Shown here: piece after piece, positions 9,425 through 21,140 of the stretch
How the letters are laid out: each line of letters opens with the position of its first letter
Numbering within the stretch: the first letter of the stretch is position 1
Origin: CAVYWD01 sp963772225
Lineage (GTDB): Bacteria > Myxococcota > Myxococcia > Myxococcales > UBA5297
DNA: 64,000 nt
Reading direction: 5' to 3'
NCBI GenBank assembly: GCA_963772225.1
Contig: CAVYWD010000011.1
Span: 1,302,001-1,366,000 of the forward strand
Notes under the pieces: generated by a model
Databases searched by the model: none
Seen by the model: only the letters and a program-made list of their open reading frames with translations
What the model was told of the DNA's origin: nothing
Program-made: the position numbers and the translations under genes

Positions 9425-12314
9425 TCAGTGAAGCGCGGCCTGCGGCTCGCACCGGCCCAGGCATTCGCGAATGCGCCGATCGAGCGCGGCGATGTCCACG
9501 GGCTTGACGAGGTGCGCCAGGTAGCCCGCGTCCCGCGCTCGGCGCGCGTCGCTCTCTTGGCCGTATCCCGAGACCGCGAAGGCCGGCAACCGGGCGAGCC
9601 GCGGCAAGCGGTGAACGCTGCGAAGGAACTCGTAGCCATCCATGTCCGGCAGCCCGATGTCGGCCAAGAGGAAGTCCACCGGCCGTTGCTCCAGGAGCCG
9701 CAGCCCCTCCCCGGCGTCCTTGGCCGTGAAGACCTGGTACTCGAGCATCCCCAGCATCTCGGCCAGGGCCGCGCGGGCGTCGGCGTTGTCCTCCACCAGC
9801 GCCACCTGAATCAGTCGCCGATCCGCCGATCGCGCCTCGGAGGGGATGGAGGTCGTCGCGGCCTCGCAGAGCGGCAGGTCCACGGTGAACCGGCTTCCGA
9901 GACCTTTGCCCGGGCTCTCGCCCCACACGCGGCCCCCGTGCATCTCGACGATCAGGCGCACCAGCGCCAGCCCGATGCCCAGGCCGGACGCCCGGCGCGG
10001 ACCCGGCTCGCCCTGCTCGAACATCTGGAACAGGCGCGGCAGCCGGCCCGGCTCGATTCCGGTGCCGGTGTCCTCGACGATCAGCCTCCCGTTCGCGCCC
10101 TCGGCGCTGACGGCGACGGTCACCGCCCCGCCGGAGGGCGTGAACTTGAGGGCGTTCGAAAGGAGGTTGAGCACGATCTGCTGCAGGCGATCCGGATCCG
10201 CCTCTACCCAGAGCTCCGGCGCGGCGCGGGCCTCGAGGTGGATTCCGGCGGAGGCGGCCTCGGACCGGCAGGACTGCGCCGCCGCGAGGACGACCTCGTC
10301 CAGCCGCACCCTCGCGCGCTGCAGGGCGATCTTGCCGCGCGTGAACCGCGCGAGGTCGAGCAGGTCGTTGACCAACCGCAGCTGCAGGCGCGTGTTCCGC
10401 TGCACGATCTCCAAGGCGCGCTTGGCGCGCGCGTCGTCCCCCACGGAAGAGCGCCACAGCATCTCGATCCCGCCCTGGATGGCCGCCAAGGGGTTGCGCA
10501 GCTCGTGGGAGAGCACCGCCAGGAACTGGTCCTTGGCGCGGCTCGCGGCCTGCGCCTGCGCCATCAGCCGCTCCCGCTCCTCTTCGGCCCGCTTTCGGCC
10601 CGTGATGTCGTGAATCGAGGCGACCCGCTGGCGCCGCCCCTTGACCCAGTACTGCCGCAGGGTGACCTCGGCCGGAAACGCCTCGCCGCCGCTGCGCCGG
10701 AGTTGGATCTCGCGGGTTCCCATGGCGTCGGCGGCGCCTTCCTCGGAAGCGCAGAGCTCGTGCAGAGGGTGGCCGATGAGCTCCCCCTCGCCCCCGCATC
10801 GCAAGATGGCCGTGAGCGCCGGATTGACGTCGGCGATGGCGCCCCCTTCGCAGAAGAGGATCCCCTCGGTAGACACGTCGAAGAAGCGGCGCAGCCGCTC
10901 CTCGGACTCCTGGCGCAACCGCTCCGCCACCCGGCGCTCCGTGACGTCCTCCGCCACGGCGATGTGGAACCTCGGCTGACCTCCGCCGGGGACCGTCGGC
11001 GTGATCCCCAGCTTGACCCAGACGCTCTGTCCGCCCTTGCGCGTGCACTGGGTCTCGACCTGGATCTCGCCGGCCTCTCCCGTGCGCGCGTTCGACTCCT
11101 CGGCCCGGTGCTCGCCGAAGACCTTGAGGCACGGCAGGCAAAGCCCGACCATCTCTTCGCGCGAGTAGCCGAAGATCTCGCTGAATCGCGAGTTCGCCCG
11201 GAGGACCCGGCCGCCCTGGGATTCGAATCTGCGCCACGCCGACCGCGGCCTGCTCGAAGAGGATGCGGAAGCGCTCTTCACTCTCGCGCAGCTCGCGCTG
11301 GCCGCGCAGCATCAATACGCCGTAGGACGCGCTGGCGGCCATCTGCTCGAGCAGCTGCGCCTCGTCTCTTTCCAAGGGCCCCGGCGCTTCGGCGCAGACC
11401 AGCAAGGCGCCCAGGCATCGGTCGCCGGTCGCGAGCGGCAGGAGGGCGACGCCCCCGCAGCCGGCCCTTCGCGCCTCACCTCTCCAGGCCCCAGCGGAGC
11501 TTTGCTCGCACAGCGGCTCGAAAGCCACGGGGCCGCCGCTCGGCAGGTCGAGATCTCCGGCTTCGAGGCCGGCCTGCGCCCTCGCGAGGAAGCCCTCGGG
11601 CAGACCCGCCTGGGCCACGGCGCGGGCGCTCGGGCTCATGCCCCGGTCGACCAGCGCGATCCACGCCGCTCGATGGCCGCAGTCGTCCACGGCGATGCGG
11701 CAGACCTCCTGGAGGAGACTCTCTTCATCGGCGGCATGGGCGACCGCCCGATGGCACTGGCCGAGCGCCCGATGTGCGCGGTGCGACCGCTCGAGCGCGA
11801 CCCGGGCGCGGCGATGCTCGGCGACCTCCGTCCGCAGGGCGCCGTTCGCCTCCTCGAGCCGCGCCGAGCGCGAGCGCACCTGGGCCTCCAGGTCGAGCTG
11901 GAGGCGCCGGAGCTGCACGTGGGTTCGGACCCGAGCCAGGACCTCCTCGGGCTGAAACGGCTTGGTGACGTAGTCCACGCCGCCCAGCCGGAACCCCTGG
12001 AGCTTGTCGGCCGCATCCTGCAGCGCCGACAGGAAGACCACCGGAACGTCGCGGGTCCCCGGGTCCGCCTTGAGGCGCCGGCACACCTCGAAGCCGTCGA
12101 GGCCGGGCATGCGGATGTCGAGCAGGATGAGATCCGGCGGCTCGACTCTCGCGGAGGCGAGGCCGAGCTCGCCGCTCAGGGCGGGGCGGACGGAGTAGCC
12201 CGCGCGAGTCAAGAGCTCGGCGAGCAGCCGGAGGGAAGCGGGCGTGTCCTCAACTACGAGGACGTCGCCGAGCGACTCCGGTGAGCTCGAGCTCGTCTTG
12301 TCCATCGTCACCAT
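9425..12314 (-). CDS. Hybrid sensor histidine kinase, REC-GAF-PAS-PAS-HK-REC (frameshift near 11227)
   Basis: A cytoplasmic phosphorelay protein with no membrane segment. Start ATG 12314 has GAGG five bases upstream; ATG 12305 is the alternative. Order: receiver domain (VLVVEDTPASLR, phospho-Asp in LILLDIRMPG, KPF), coiled coil, GAF-like domain, PAS 1, PAS 2 with SIHDITGRKRAEEE, HisKA (FLAVLSHELRNPLAAI), HATPase (QIVLNLLSNALKF, DTGTGIEPG, SGLGIGLALV) and C-terminal receiver (ALVEDNADAR, LLADIGLPDMDG). The frame shifts at 11225-11229 (GAATC); deleting one base joins GVAQI to ESQGGRVLRANSRF inside PAS 1. Repaired length is about 962 residues. It lies 104 bases after a membrane hybrid kinase and probably receives phosphate from it through its N-terminal receiver, which is inference. 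Confidence 0.88.
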
Positions 12315-12418
12315 CAGAGCCTCAGCATCCCCCTCGGCTCTCGCGCGGCCCGTGAGGTGTGGGCTGTGTGCGTCTTCAACGTGCGGAACAACCCTCGCCT
12401 TCCAATCCGGGTCGGGCC

Positions 12419-14656
<2,238 letters not shown>

Positions 14657-14674
14657 GAGAAGAGCTCGAACGGT

Positions 14675-15590
14675 TTAGGGCTCGAGCGGGCCCACGGTGT
14701 GTTCGAAGCGCCTCACGAAGTCCTCGACCACCTGGTAGCGAGCGTCGTCGGCGAGCTCGAACCGGGAGAGGGGCATGCGCTCGAGGATGACCCTGCCCTG
14801 CGCGCTCTCATTCAACGAAGCCAGGCGCCGGGCTACCCGCTCGGCGACCTGCCGGGGCACGTCGTCCCGCGCGATCACGCTGTTGTTGATGAGCGGCTCG
14901 GTCTCCCACCGGACGACGAGCTCGCGGGCCATGTCGGGATGCTCCTTCTGGAACGCCTCCCAGGGCAGCGGCCAGGTGACCCCCGCGGCGGTCTCCCCGA
15001 GGTAGACGTTCATGATCGCCGACTCCTGAGAGCCGACGTAGCGGTTCTGGAGATCGCGGTTCACGTCGACGCCGTGCGTCTGCAGGAAGTACTGGGGCAT
15101 CATGCAGGCGGCCAGAGCGCTGCGGGCGGGGTAGGCCACCTTCTTGCCCTTGAGGTCGGACGGGCGCCGGATTCCGCTGTCGCGCCGGACCAGGATGATT
15201 CCGGTGAACTTTTGGTCGTCGCCCATCTTGGCGATGACGCGATATCCGCGCTTGAGGGCATTCAGCGTCTGGTAGGGATTGGCCAGCGCCAAGTCGTACT
15301 CCCGGGCGTAGAGCCGCTGGTCGAATTCTTCATAGTTGCGAGAAGCCTCCAGCCGAAACCTCGCTCCGGGAAGTCCGAGGTTCTGGTTCAAGTCCTCGAC
15401 GAGTGGGCCGTAGAATCTCGAAGAGGCGGACGGGGTTGTGCAGGGGGTGGACGGCGAAGACGTACTCACGGGGAGCCGCCGAGGGCGGCGTGGCGCTGTA
15501 GCTGGGCTGCTCGCCTTGCGGCTGGCCACGGGCGGTTCCGGAGAAAAGTGCCAGGAGCCCCATCAGCGCGACAGGAAACAACCGCCGCAT
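14675..15590 (-). CDS. PhnD-like periplasmic phosphate/phosphonate-binding protein (frameshift near 15415)
   Basis: Secreted solute-binding protein of the PhnD/SsuA type. ATG 15590 opens a signal peptide (RRLFPVALMGLLALFSGTARG). The mature start has YVFAVHPLHNPVRLFE, then the frame breaks at 15413-15417 (GAATC). Removing one base gives EIYGPLVEDLNQNLGLPGA and a continuous family reading (YDLALANPYQTL, DLKGKKVAYPARSALAACMM) to the stop at 14675. Repaired length is about 304 residues. No transporter permease or ATPase genes are nearby; instead two hybrid kinases follow. It therefore more likely serves as a signal receptor than as a transport component. The real ligand is unknown. Confidence 0.85.
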
Positions 15591-15792
15591 TCAGCGCCCC
15601 CAGACTCGAGCCAACCCGTTCCAACTCTATCAACGCCGCCGCCGAGCCAATTCCTTTCCGTCCGGTCGAGCAGGACCCAAGAGCGCGGCGCCGAGCGCGC
15701 CCAGGGCGGGCCCCCGACGCGCCGCCCGCCGGCCCGACCGTCCGCCGACCTAATCCGGCCGAACCGAAACCAACGAGTGTTGCCTTAGGCTC

Positions 15793-15852
15793 CAGGCTCC
15801 AGACCCCCGGCTTCAGGTACTGCTGTTCCTGGAGCCTGGGGTCTGGAGCCTG
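15793..15852. repeat. Inverted repeat of CAGGCTCCAGACCCC with internal repeats
   Basis: The 15-base left arm CAGGCTCCAGACCCC (15793-15807) pairs exactly with the right arm at 15838-15852. A second, shorter arm pair (CTTCAGG 15811-15817 and CCTGAAG 15850-15856) overlaps it, and GGCTCCA-like words recur on both sides. It sits at the 3' end of the kinase frame, so it may act as a terminator, or be a member of a dispersed palindromic repeat family. Confidence 0.8.
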
Positions 15853-17789
15853 AAGTCTTTGCCATCCTGCGCAAGATTTCGCGCCGAAGGGACTAAGAGC
15901 AGCGCGAGGCACGGTCTTGCTCGGGACCTCGAGCCATCTCGCCTCCAACGCCTGCGATCGTCAGGCCGAGCAGGATCTTCTGGATCGATGAACGAGGCAA
16001 CGGTCGCGGCGCCGCCGACCTCGCCCTTGCGCAGCGGGAGGCGAACCGTGAAGGTCGCTCCGCGGCCCAGGCCTTCGCTCTCGGCGCTCACCGAGCCCCC
16101 GTGGATCTCCACCAAACCCTTGATCAGGGCGAGCCCGAGCCCGAGGCCGCCCTTGCTCCGATCGAGCGTGGCGTCGGCCTGCATGAACGGTTGAAAGAGG
16201 CGCGGGAGCACCTGCGGCGAGATGCCCCGGCCCGTGTCCCGCACCTGCAGGACCGCCTCCGCGCGATCGGGGCTCGCCTCGGCGCGCACCGCGACCGAGC
16301 CGCCCGGGTCGGTGAACTTGGCCGCGTTCTGGAGGAGGTTGCCGATCACCTGCGCCACGCGCACACCGTCCCCGTCGATGGGGAGCGGCTCACCGGCGAC
16401 GTCGATCCGGAGGTCGAGGCCGGATCTCTCGAACGAGAAGCGCTGGTCGTCGACCGCGCGCCGCGCGAGCGCGGCGAGATCGAGGCGCTCGCGCTGCAGC
16501 TGGACCTTCCCGCGAGAGATGCGAGTGATGTCGAGGAGGTCGTTCACCAGCCGCGTCAGCTGGGTGAACTGCCGGTCGATCACCTCTTGGGCGCGCACCG
16601 CTCTCTCGGAGCCCGGCGCGGCGCGCTCGAGGATGTAGAGGCCGCTGCGGATGGTCGCGAGCGGGTTGCGCAGCTCGTGCGAGAGCACCGCCAGGAACTG
16701 GTTCTTGCGGCGGTCGGCCTCCTCGAGCTGCGCGTTGGCCTGGGCGAGAGCGTCTTGGGTCCGGTGGAGCTCCTGGTACCGGCGCGCGTTGCTGATGGCC
16801 AGGCCGGCGACGCCGGCGATGCTCATCGCCAGCTCGAAGTCGTGCTCGAGGTGGTCGGGCGCCGCCGTCTCCTGCACGTCCAGGACTCCCAGCAGGGTCT
16901 CGGCGTACTGCACCGGTAGTGTGAAGCCCCCGCGAACGACGGAGCGCCCTCCGCCGGCCTCGGCGAGGCGAGCGAGGATCCCGTGGGGGTCGATGGAGTC
17001 CTGCGGCTCGGCGGCGACCTCGGCGGGCACCCCGCCGAGCATGGAGATGAACGCCACGCGCCTCGCCCCGAATAGCATGGCGCAGGCATCCAAGACCTGG
17101 CGCACGACGGCGCGCTCGGACGTGATGTCGGTGAGCCTACCGATCAAGTCGAAAGTGGCGGCGAACTCCGTCGATCGGCGGTGGGCAGCCGCCAGAGTGC
17201 GCAGCGACTCCGCGCGCTCCTCCTCCAGGCGCAGCTCGGCGACCCACTCCGCGAGCTGCGAGCGAGCGTAGTCGATGCCCACCGGCACCACCTCGGCAGG
17301 GACGTCGGCGAAGTCGGAGAGCTCGCTCAGGGACGGGCCGTAGGCCGGGTCCACGCCGGTGTCGAAGAGGACGATGCGGGGCATTGCCTCGCGGAAAAGC
17401 GCGCGCGCGGTGGCGCGGTCGATGCCTTGGCGCGCGAAGCGCTCACGCCAATGCGCGAGCCAGCCAGGCGTGACCAGGTAGGCTCCCTTGGAGAGATAGT
17501 GGTCGACCAGCGCCGGGGGGGCGACCAGGTCGAAGCACTGCCTCAGGCGATGGACCGCGAACCGTCCTTTGGCCCGAGCCAGGCGAGCGCAGCAGGCGCC
17601 CCCGAGCACCGCGACCCGGGCCGCTCCCGGAGGGCCAGGCACCGAGTCCTCCAGGGCTTGCGGCGAGAGCGCAGGCCGGGCGCAATCCGCCGGGAAAGTC
17701 ACCCGGACGATGTCGGAGAGGCCGGCGGAGGCCAGAGCGAGCCGCACCTCGGGCTCGAAGTTCTGGCAACAGGCGAGGGCGATTTTCAT
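15813..17789 (-). CDS. Soluble histidine kinase with N-terminal DUF1638-like domain and GAF
   Basis: A 658-residue protein without membrane helices. The first about 190 residues resemble DUF1638, a domain found near corrinoid methyltransferase genes: Cys-rich start (LACCQNF), AVLGGACC, GAYLVTPGWLAHW (about residues 102-114) and IVLFDTGVDPAYGPSL. Next come a coiled coil, a GAF domain (about 215-345), HisKA (FLAVLSHELRNPLATI, His near 371) and HATPase (VIGNLLQNAAKFT, DTGRGIS, GGLGLGLALI) ending near 583. The last 75 residues are Arg-rich, resemble no domain and run into an inverted repeat, so the true stop may have been lost. Its ATG overlaps the UroD-like stop by four bases (ATGA), which ties it to the corrinoid genes upstream. 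No receiver protein is adjacent. Confidence 0.85.
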   Translation of the reverse strand: MKIALACCQNFEPEVRLALASAGLSDIVRVTFPADCARPALSPQALEDSVPGPPGAARVAVLGGACCARLARAKGRFAVHRLRQCFDLVAPPALVDHYLSKGAYLVTPGWLAHWRERFARQGIDRATARALFREAMPRIVLFDTGVDPAYGPSLSELSDFADVPAEVVPVGIDYARSQLAEWVAELRLEEERAESLRTLAAAHRRSTEFAATFDLIGRLTDITSERAVVRQVLDACAMLFGARRVAFISMLGGVPAEVAAEPQDSIDPHGILARLAEAGGGRSVVRGGFTLPVQYAETLLGVLDVQETAAPDHLEHDFELAMSIAGVAGLAISNARRYQELHRTQDALAQANAQLEEADRRKNQFLAVLSHELRNPLATIRSGLYILERAAPGSERAVRAQEVIDRQFTQLTRLVNDLLDITRISRGKVQLQRERLDLAALARRAVDDQRFSFERSGLDLRIDVAGEPLPIDGDGVRVAQVIGNLLQNAAKFTDPGGSVAVRAEASPDRAEAVLQVRDTGRGISPQVLPRLFQPFMQADATLDRSKGGLGLGLALIKGLVEIHGGSVSAESEGLGRGATFTVRLPLRKGEVGGAATVASFIDPEDPARPDDRRRWRRDGSRSRARPCLALLLVPSARNLAQDGKDFRLQTPGSRNSST

Positions 17790-18832
17790 GGCGCGCCGCC
17801 GGCTTCCGCCGAGGCGAGCGGGTAGGCGCCCCAGCGGTGAGCGGCCTCGGCGACGTTCGCGAGCACCTCCTCCGGGACCTGCCAGGGGATCTCGCCGTGG
17901 TTGTCGGAGAGGACGAAGCCGCCGCCCGGCGCGGCGCAGGCGAGGGCGCGCTGGACGGCCGCCTGGGCGCGCGCCGCGTTCCAGCCCGGCATGTCGAGGG
18001 CGTTGAGATTGCCGATGACCACGAGGCGGCCGCGGCACTCCGCCTTGACGGCGCTCAGATCGTCCAGCGCGCTGACCCCGATGCCCCGGGTGCCGGTCGC
18101 ACACAGGTCGTCCAGGACGCACGCGCAGCGGCCGGAGGCGAAGTGGGTGGCCGCGGGGCCCCGAATTCGCGCGAGCGTGCGCCGCGCGGCGGGGAAGGCG
18201 AATTTTCTAGAGAGCTCAGGCGGCGTCACGGTCGGGGAAGCGCAGGGATCGAAGTAGCAGATCACAGTCGCCCCCGCTCGCAGCTGGGCATTCGCCCACG
18301 CCGCGCAGAATTCTTCGTTGATGCGCACGAGCGCGTCCAAGAGATCGGGCCGCTCGTACAAGGTCTCAAAATAGAGGGCGAGCCCGAGCTGAATCGCTGG
18401 AAAGGAGAACGGCGAGAGCGCCACGCCGAGGATCGGCACGGACGGGCGGCGGGCCTTCATCAAGCCGATGGCCTCGAGAGCTCGCCGCAGTCCCGGCGAA
18501 TCCTCCGGCTTGGGCGGCTTGAGGCTTCGGATCTCCTCGGCTCGGCGAACGATGGGGCCGGCGGTGTTCGGAGGCCCGTTCTCTGCAAAGACCGTCTCGC
18601 CGCCCCAGGCCTCCAACTCGAGCGCGGCGTACTGGAAGCCGATGAGGAAATCGTGGCCGAAGCGCGCCTGCATCCGAAGCTGTCCTTCCGCAACAGCGGC
18701 AGGTCGCGCGAAGTATTCTCGAATCGTGAGCCCGAGCTCCCTTGCACCGTGCAGCGTGAGGGGCAGGAGGAGCGGCACCCGGTCTGGCTCGCGGTGGCTC
18801 AGCGCCACCGCCACGCGCTCGGCAGAGGTCAT
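17786..18832 (-). CDS. Uroporphyrinogen decarboxylase/MtaA-like family protein
   Basis: A 348-residue member of the URO-D fold family (MtaA/MtbA/CmuA-like corrinoid methyltransferases). It starts MTSAERVAVALSHREPDRVP and has the family pattern of an N-terminal ERV..AL..REPDRVP motif, a middle LSPFSFPAIQLGL and a C-terminal GGFVLSDNHGEIPWQVPEE. The zinc ligands of MtaA-type enzymes (HxCxnC) are not obvious; candidate residues are CYFDPCAS and the final DNHGEI. Being placed between a corrinoid-binding protein and a DUF1638 kinase favours methyl transfer or corrinoid handling over haem synthesis, which is inference. ATG 18832 overlaps the upstream stop by four bases and its own stop overlaps the kinase start. 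Confidence 0.85.
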   Translation of the reverse strand: MTSAERVAVALSHREPDRVPLLLPLTLHGARELGLTIREYFARPAAVAEGQLRMQARFGHDFLIGFQYAALELEAWGGETVFAENGPPNTAGPIVRRAEEIRSLKPPKPEDSPGLRRALEAIGLMKARRPSVPILGVALSPFSFPAIQLGLALYFETLYERPDLLDALVRINEEFCAAWANAQLRAGATVICYFDPCASPTVTPPELSRKFAFPAARRTLARIRGPAATHFASGRCACVLDDLCATGTRGIGVSALDDLSAVKAECRGRLVVIGNLNALDMPGWNAARAQAAVQRALACAAPGGGFVLSDNHGEIPWQVPEEVLANVAEAAHRWGAYPLASAEAGGAP

Positions 18833-19488
18833 GAGCACTGGCACCCCCGACGCGTCATGTCGCGCACGATGGCGATGGCATCCGCGGAGTTGCGGCCCGA
18901 GGCGTCGGCGCCCACCTGCTCGCCGAGGGCTGGATTCAAGCGAAAAGGCGCCCCGCCGACGACCAGCCGCACTCGCGCCCGGCGGCTCTGGACAAGGTCG
19001 CGCAAATCCTTGACGCGCAGCGCGGAGGAGACCATGAGCATCGAAAGGAGCAAGAGGTCGATCTCCTCTGCGGCCGCGCGGCTCGCCAGCTCCTCGGCCG
19101 TCCCGCGGCCGAGGTCGCGTACCGCGAACCCGCTCGCGCGCAGGGCGGAGAGAACCATGTGCTTGCCCAGCACGTGGTAATCCTCGAGCGTGGCGATGGC
19201 AATGCGCGGACCTTTCCACCCGGCGGCGGCAGGGGCAGGCAAGAGCGAGGTGACCACATCCTCGCAGAGCCGGCCGCTCATGTAGACCTGCGACAGCGCC
19301 ATCGAGCCCGCCTCCCACTCCAACCCGATGTGCTCCAGCGCCGGTGCGACGATCGCCTCGACGACCTCAACGCGGGCAGGCCCCCGGCTCGCCTCGGCGA
19401 GCAGGCGCTCGGCCGCAAACCGATCGAGGGAGAGAAGCGCGCGCTCGAAGCGGTACTGCAGCTCAGCTCTGATCGGACCTGGAAGCAT
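18829..19488 (-). CDS. Corrinoid (B12)-binding protein
   Basis: A 219-residue two-part protein like the corrinoid proteins of methyltransferase systems. Residues 1-88 form the helical cap and residues 92-219 the Rossmann-type B12 domain. The hallmark base-off/His-on motif DxHxxG is present as DYHVLG (D103, H105, G108), followed by SMLMVSS and VVGGAPF as expected for the second and third binding loops. The start ATG 19488 is chosen because the cap begins there; no good ribosome site is seen, and the frame continues upstream without resemblance to the family. Its stop overlaps the UroD-like start (ATGA), making a three-gene translationally coupled unit. Confidence 0.88.
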   Translation of the reverse strand: MLPGPIRAELQYRFERALLSLDRFAAERLLAEASRGPARVEVVEAIVAPALEHIGLEWEAGSMALSQVYMSGRLCEDVVTSLLPAPAAAGWKGPRIAIATLEDYHVLGKHMVLSALRASGFAVRDLGRGTAEELASRAAAEEIDLLLLSMLMVSSALRVKDLRDLVQSRRARVRLVVGGAPFRLNPALGEQVGADASGRNSADAIAIVRDMTRRGCQCS

Positions 19489-20098
19489 GGCGCAGCATGA
19501 AAACAGTTCATCCAGAAAACAATTGCGGATCGCGAACGACTTTCCGGCCTCGTGTCGCCCGCCGCCGAAGAAGCGGCCGAGGCGGCGCAGTGGAGGCCAC
19601 CTACGTTTATCTGCATATCGCGTCCTGGAGGCCATGAGGAGGCAGGCGCGTGCTCCGCCGAGCCAGCGGGGAGAGTCCCGCTCGGGTAGGGGGCCGGCGG
19701 GGCACGCGTCGTGTCCATTTTCGAAACTCTGGCGCGTCACGGGTTGAATAGACGAAGGCAGCGCGATGGGGTGGGTGGCTTGCGAGAGCAGGACAATGGC
19801 CGAGATCGCTCGAGAGCCGGCCCTCGAGGGACCGCGCGAGCCCACGGTTTCAACCCGGCCCCACAGTGGAAGCCGAGATCGCCGCGAGGCGACGATTCGG
19901 CGTTTCGGCTCGTACACTTGACCGTGTCCCGAGCCCCGAACCTCTTCTCGAAAGCCTCGAAATCGGCCGTCCTCGCAGGCACCTTTCAGGGCGCGCTGCC
20001 ACCCGCCCGCCGTCCGGCAGACGGCAGAACAAGCTTGGGGTGCCTCGAACACGCGGCGGGAAGGCGCCGCGGCACCCCGCACGCGGAGAGTGACGTCC
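19489..20098. promoter_or_regulatory. Divergent regulatory region between two corrinoid cassettes
   Basis: About 610 bases separate the two divergent B12-binding genes and should carry both promoters. I searched both strands for a cobalamin riboswitch core and found no convincing B12 box with its partner elements. No other gene is supported. Confidence 0.4.
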
Positions 20099-20962
20099 AT
20101 GGCCGTTCAACGGTTGCTGCTGGAGAAGATTCGCGGAGGTGACCGAGCCGGCGCAGGCACGCTCCTCGATGAATGGGCGTCGAATTTCGGCTACGAGCAC
20201 CCGATGGCCGAGGTCATCGATCCCATGCTGATGCTCATCGGCGAGGAATGGAGCTCGTCCGGGTCGTTCACGCTCGCGGAGACGTACGTTGCGGCCAAGG
20301 TCGCCGAGGACGTGATGCACAAGATCGCGGCCTCGAAAGCTCTTCCGTACGGAAATGCATCTCCCAAAGGGCCGGTGGTCATCGGCAACGTCGAGGAAGA
20401 TTTTCCGAAGCATGGAGCGCATTCCAGGCAGGCTCGCGGGACGCCCTATCGACCGGCGCGCGATCGCCCCGGTGCTCAGCCTGTACGGCGCACGACTCAC
20501 CCATTGCCCTGCCGAACAGTACTACAGCGATCCCGCCGCCTACGTGCGCGGGCAGTCGGCGGTTCGCGAGACGTTCCAGCCGGACGCGCTTTGTGCGCCG
20601 CTGGCCTTTGCCTCGATCGGCGCGGCCTTCGGCAGCGAGCTCACCTTCCTCGCCACGGAGCCTCCGAACCTCCGACGCCCGGCCGTCCATTCGGCAGAGG
20701 AATGGGATGGATTGGTGCCGCCCGACCCCGACTCCCACCCGCGCCTGCGGTATTTCCGGGACGCGATCCGGCTGATGGCGCAAGAGCTGGCGGGGCAGGT
20801 CCCCATCGCCATCACGATCCCCATTCCAGCGGACATTCCCGGGCTGGCCATGGGCCTGGAAGCCTGGCTGGACATCGTGCTCTTCGACCCAGCTGCCGCG
20901 CGACGAGTCATTCCATCAGGGAGGCGCCGGCTCGGCGTGTCATCTCGAGTTCTGCAACATGA
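20099..20962 (+). pseudogene. Truncated corrinoid-binding protein (cap domain only)
   Basis: ATG 20099 has GGAGAG eight bases upstream (GTG 20090 is also possible). Residues 1-90 are a normal B12-cap domain (LDEWASNFGYEHPMAEVIDP, LAETYVAAKVAEDVMHKI). The reading then enters the first strand of the B12 domain (GPVVIGNVEEDF) and stops resembling it at about base 20400, exactly where DxHxxG should be; it reads DFPKHG instead. The rest of the open frame, to the TGA at 20962, is Arg/Ser-rich and is out of frame with the UroD-like gene that begins at 20412. I read this as an internal deletion that removed most of the Rossmann domain, either in the genome or in the assembly. Confidence 0.65.
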
Positions 20963-21140
20963 AATTCGACGCGACCGACAAGAGCCCTGCCTTCGCCGGG
21001 GCGACCCTGGACATCCTGAGCAACGTGCTCAGCCGCGCGGCGGATCCCGGCGACGTCGGGGCCTACTTGACCGAAGAGATTCGGGAGCTCACCGGCGCGC
21101 GTTGCGTGCTCTTCATCCAGTGTCAGAGCACCTCATGTGA
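20412..21140 (+). pseudogene. Truncated UroD/MtaA-like protein
   Basis: The frame from ATG 20412 (MERIPGRLAGRPIDRR) shows about 165 residues like the N-terminal half of URO-D family proteins: RRAIAPVLSLYGA, YVRGQSAVRETFQPDALCAP, IPIPADIPGLAMGLEAW. Resemblance ends at about base 20915 and the frame then overlaps the kinase gene until its stop at 21140. The family needs about 340 residues, so the C-terminal half with the likely metal and corrinoid face is missing. Together with the truncated B12 gene it marks a decayed copy of the cassette on the opposite strand. Confidence 0.65.

Noticed and set aside
9428..11968. Long plus-strand frame opposite the hybrid kinase
   Set aside because: Shadow of the kinase; low-complexity product.
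19489..20098. Cobalamin riboswitch upstream of the corrinoid genes
   Set aside because: Only a CCACTG word was seen; the other conserved segments of the riboswitch are missing.
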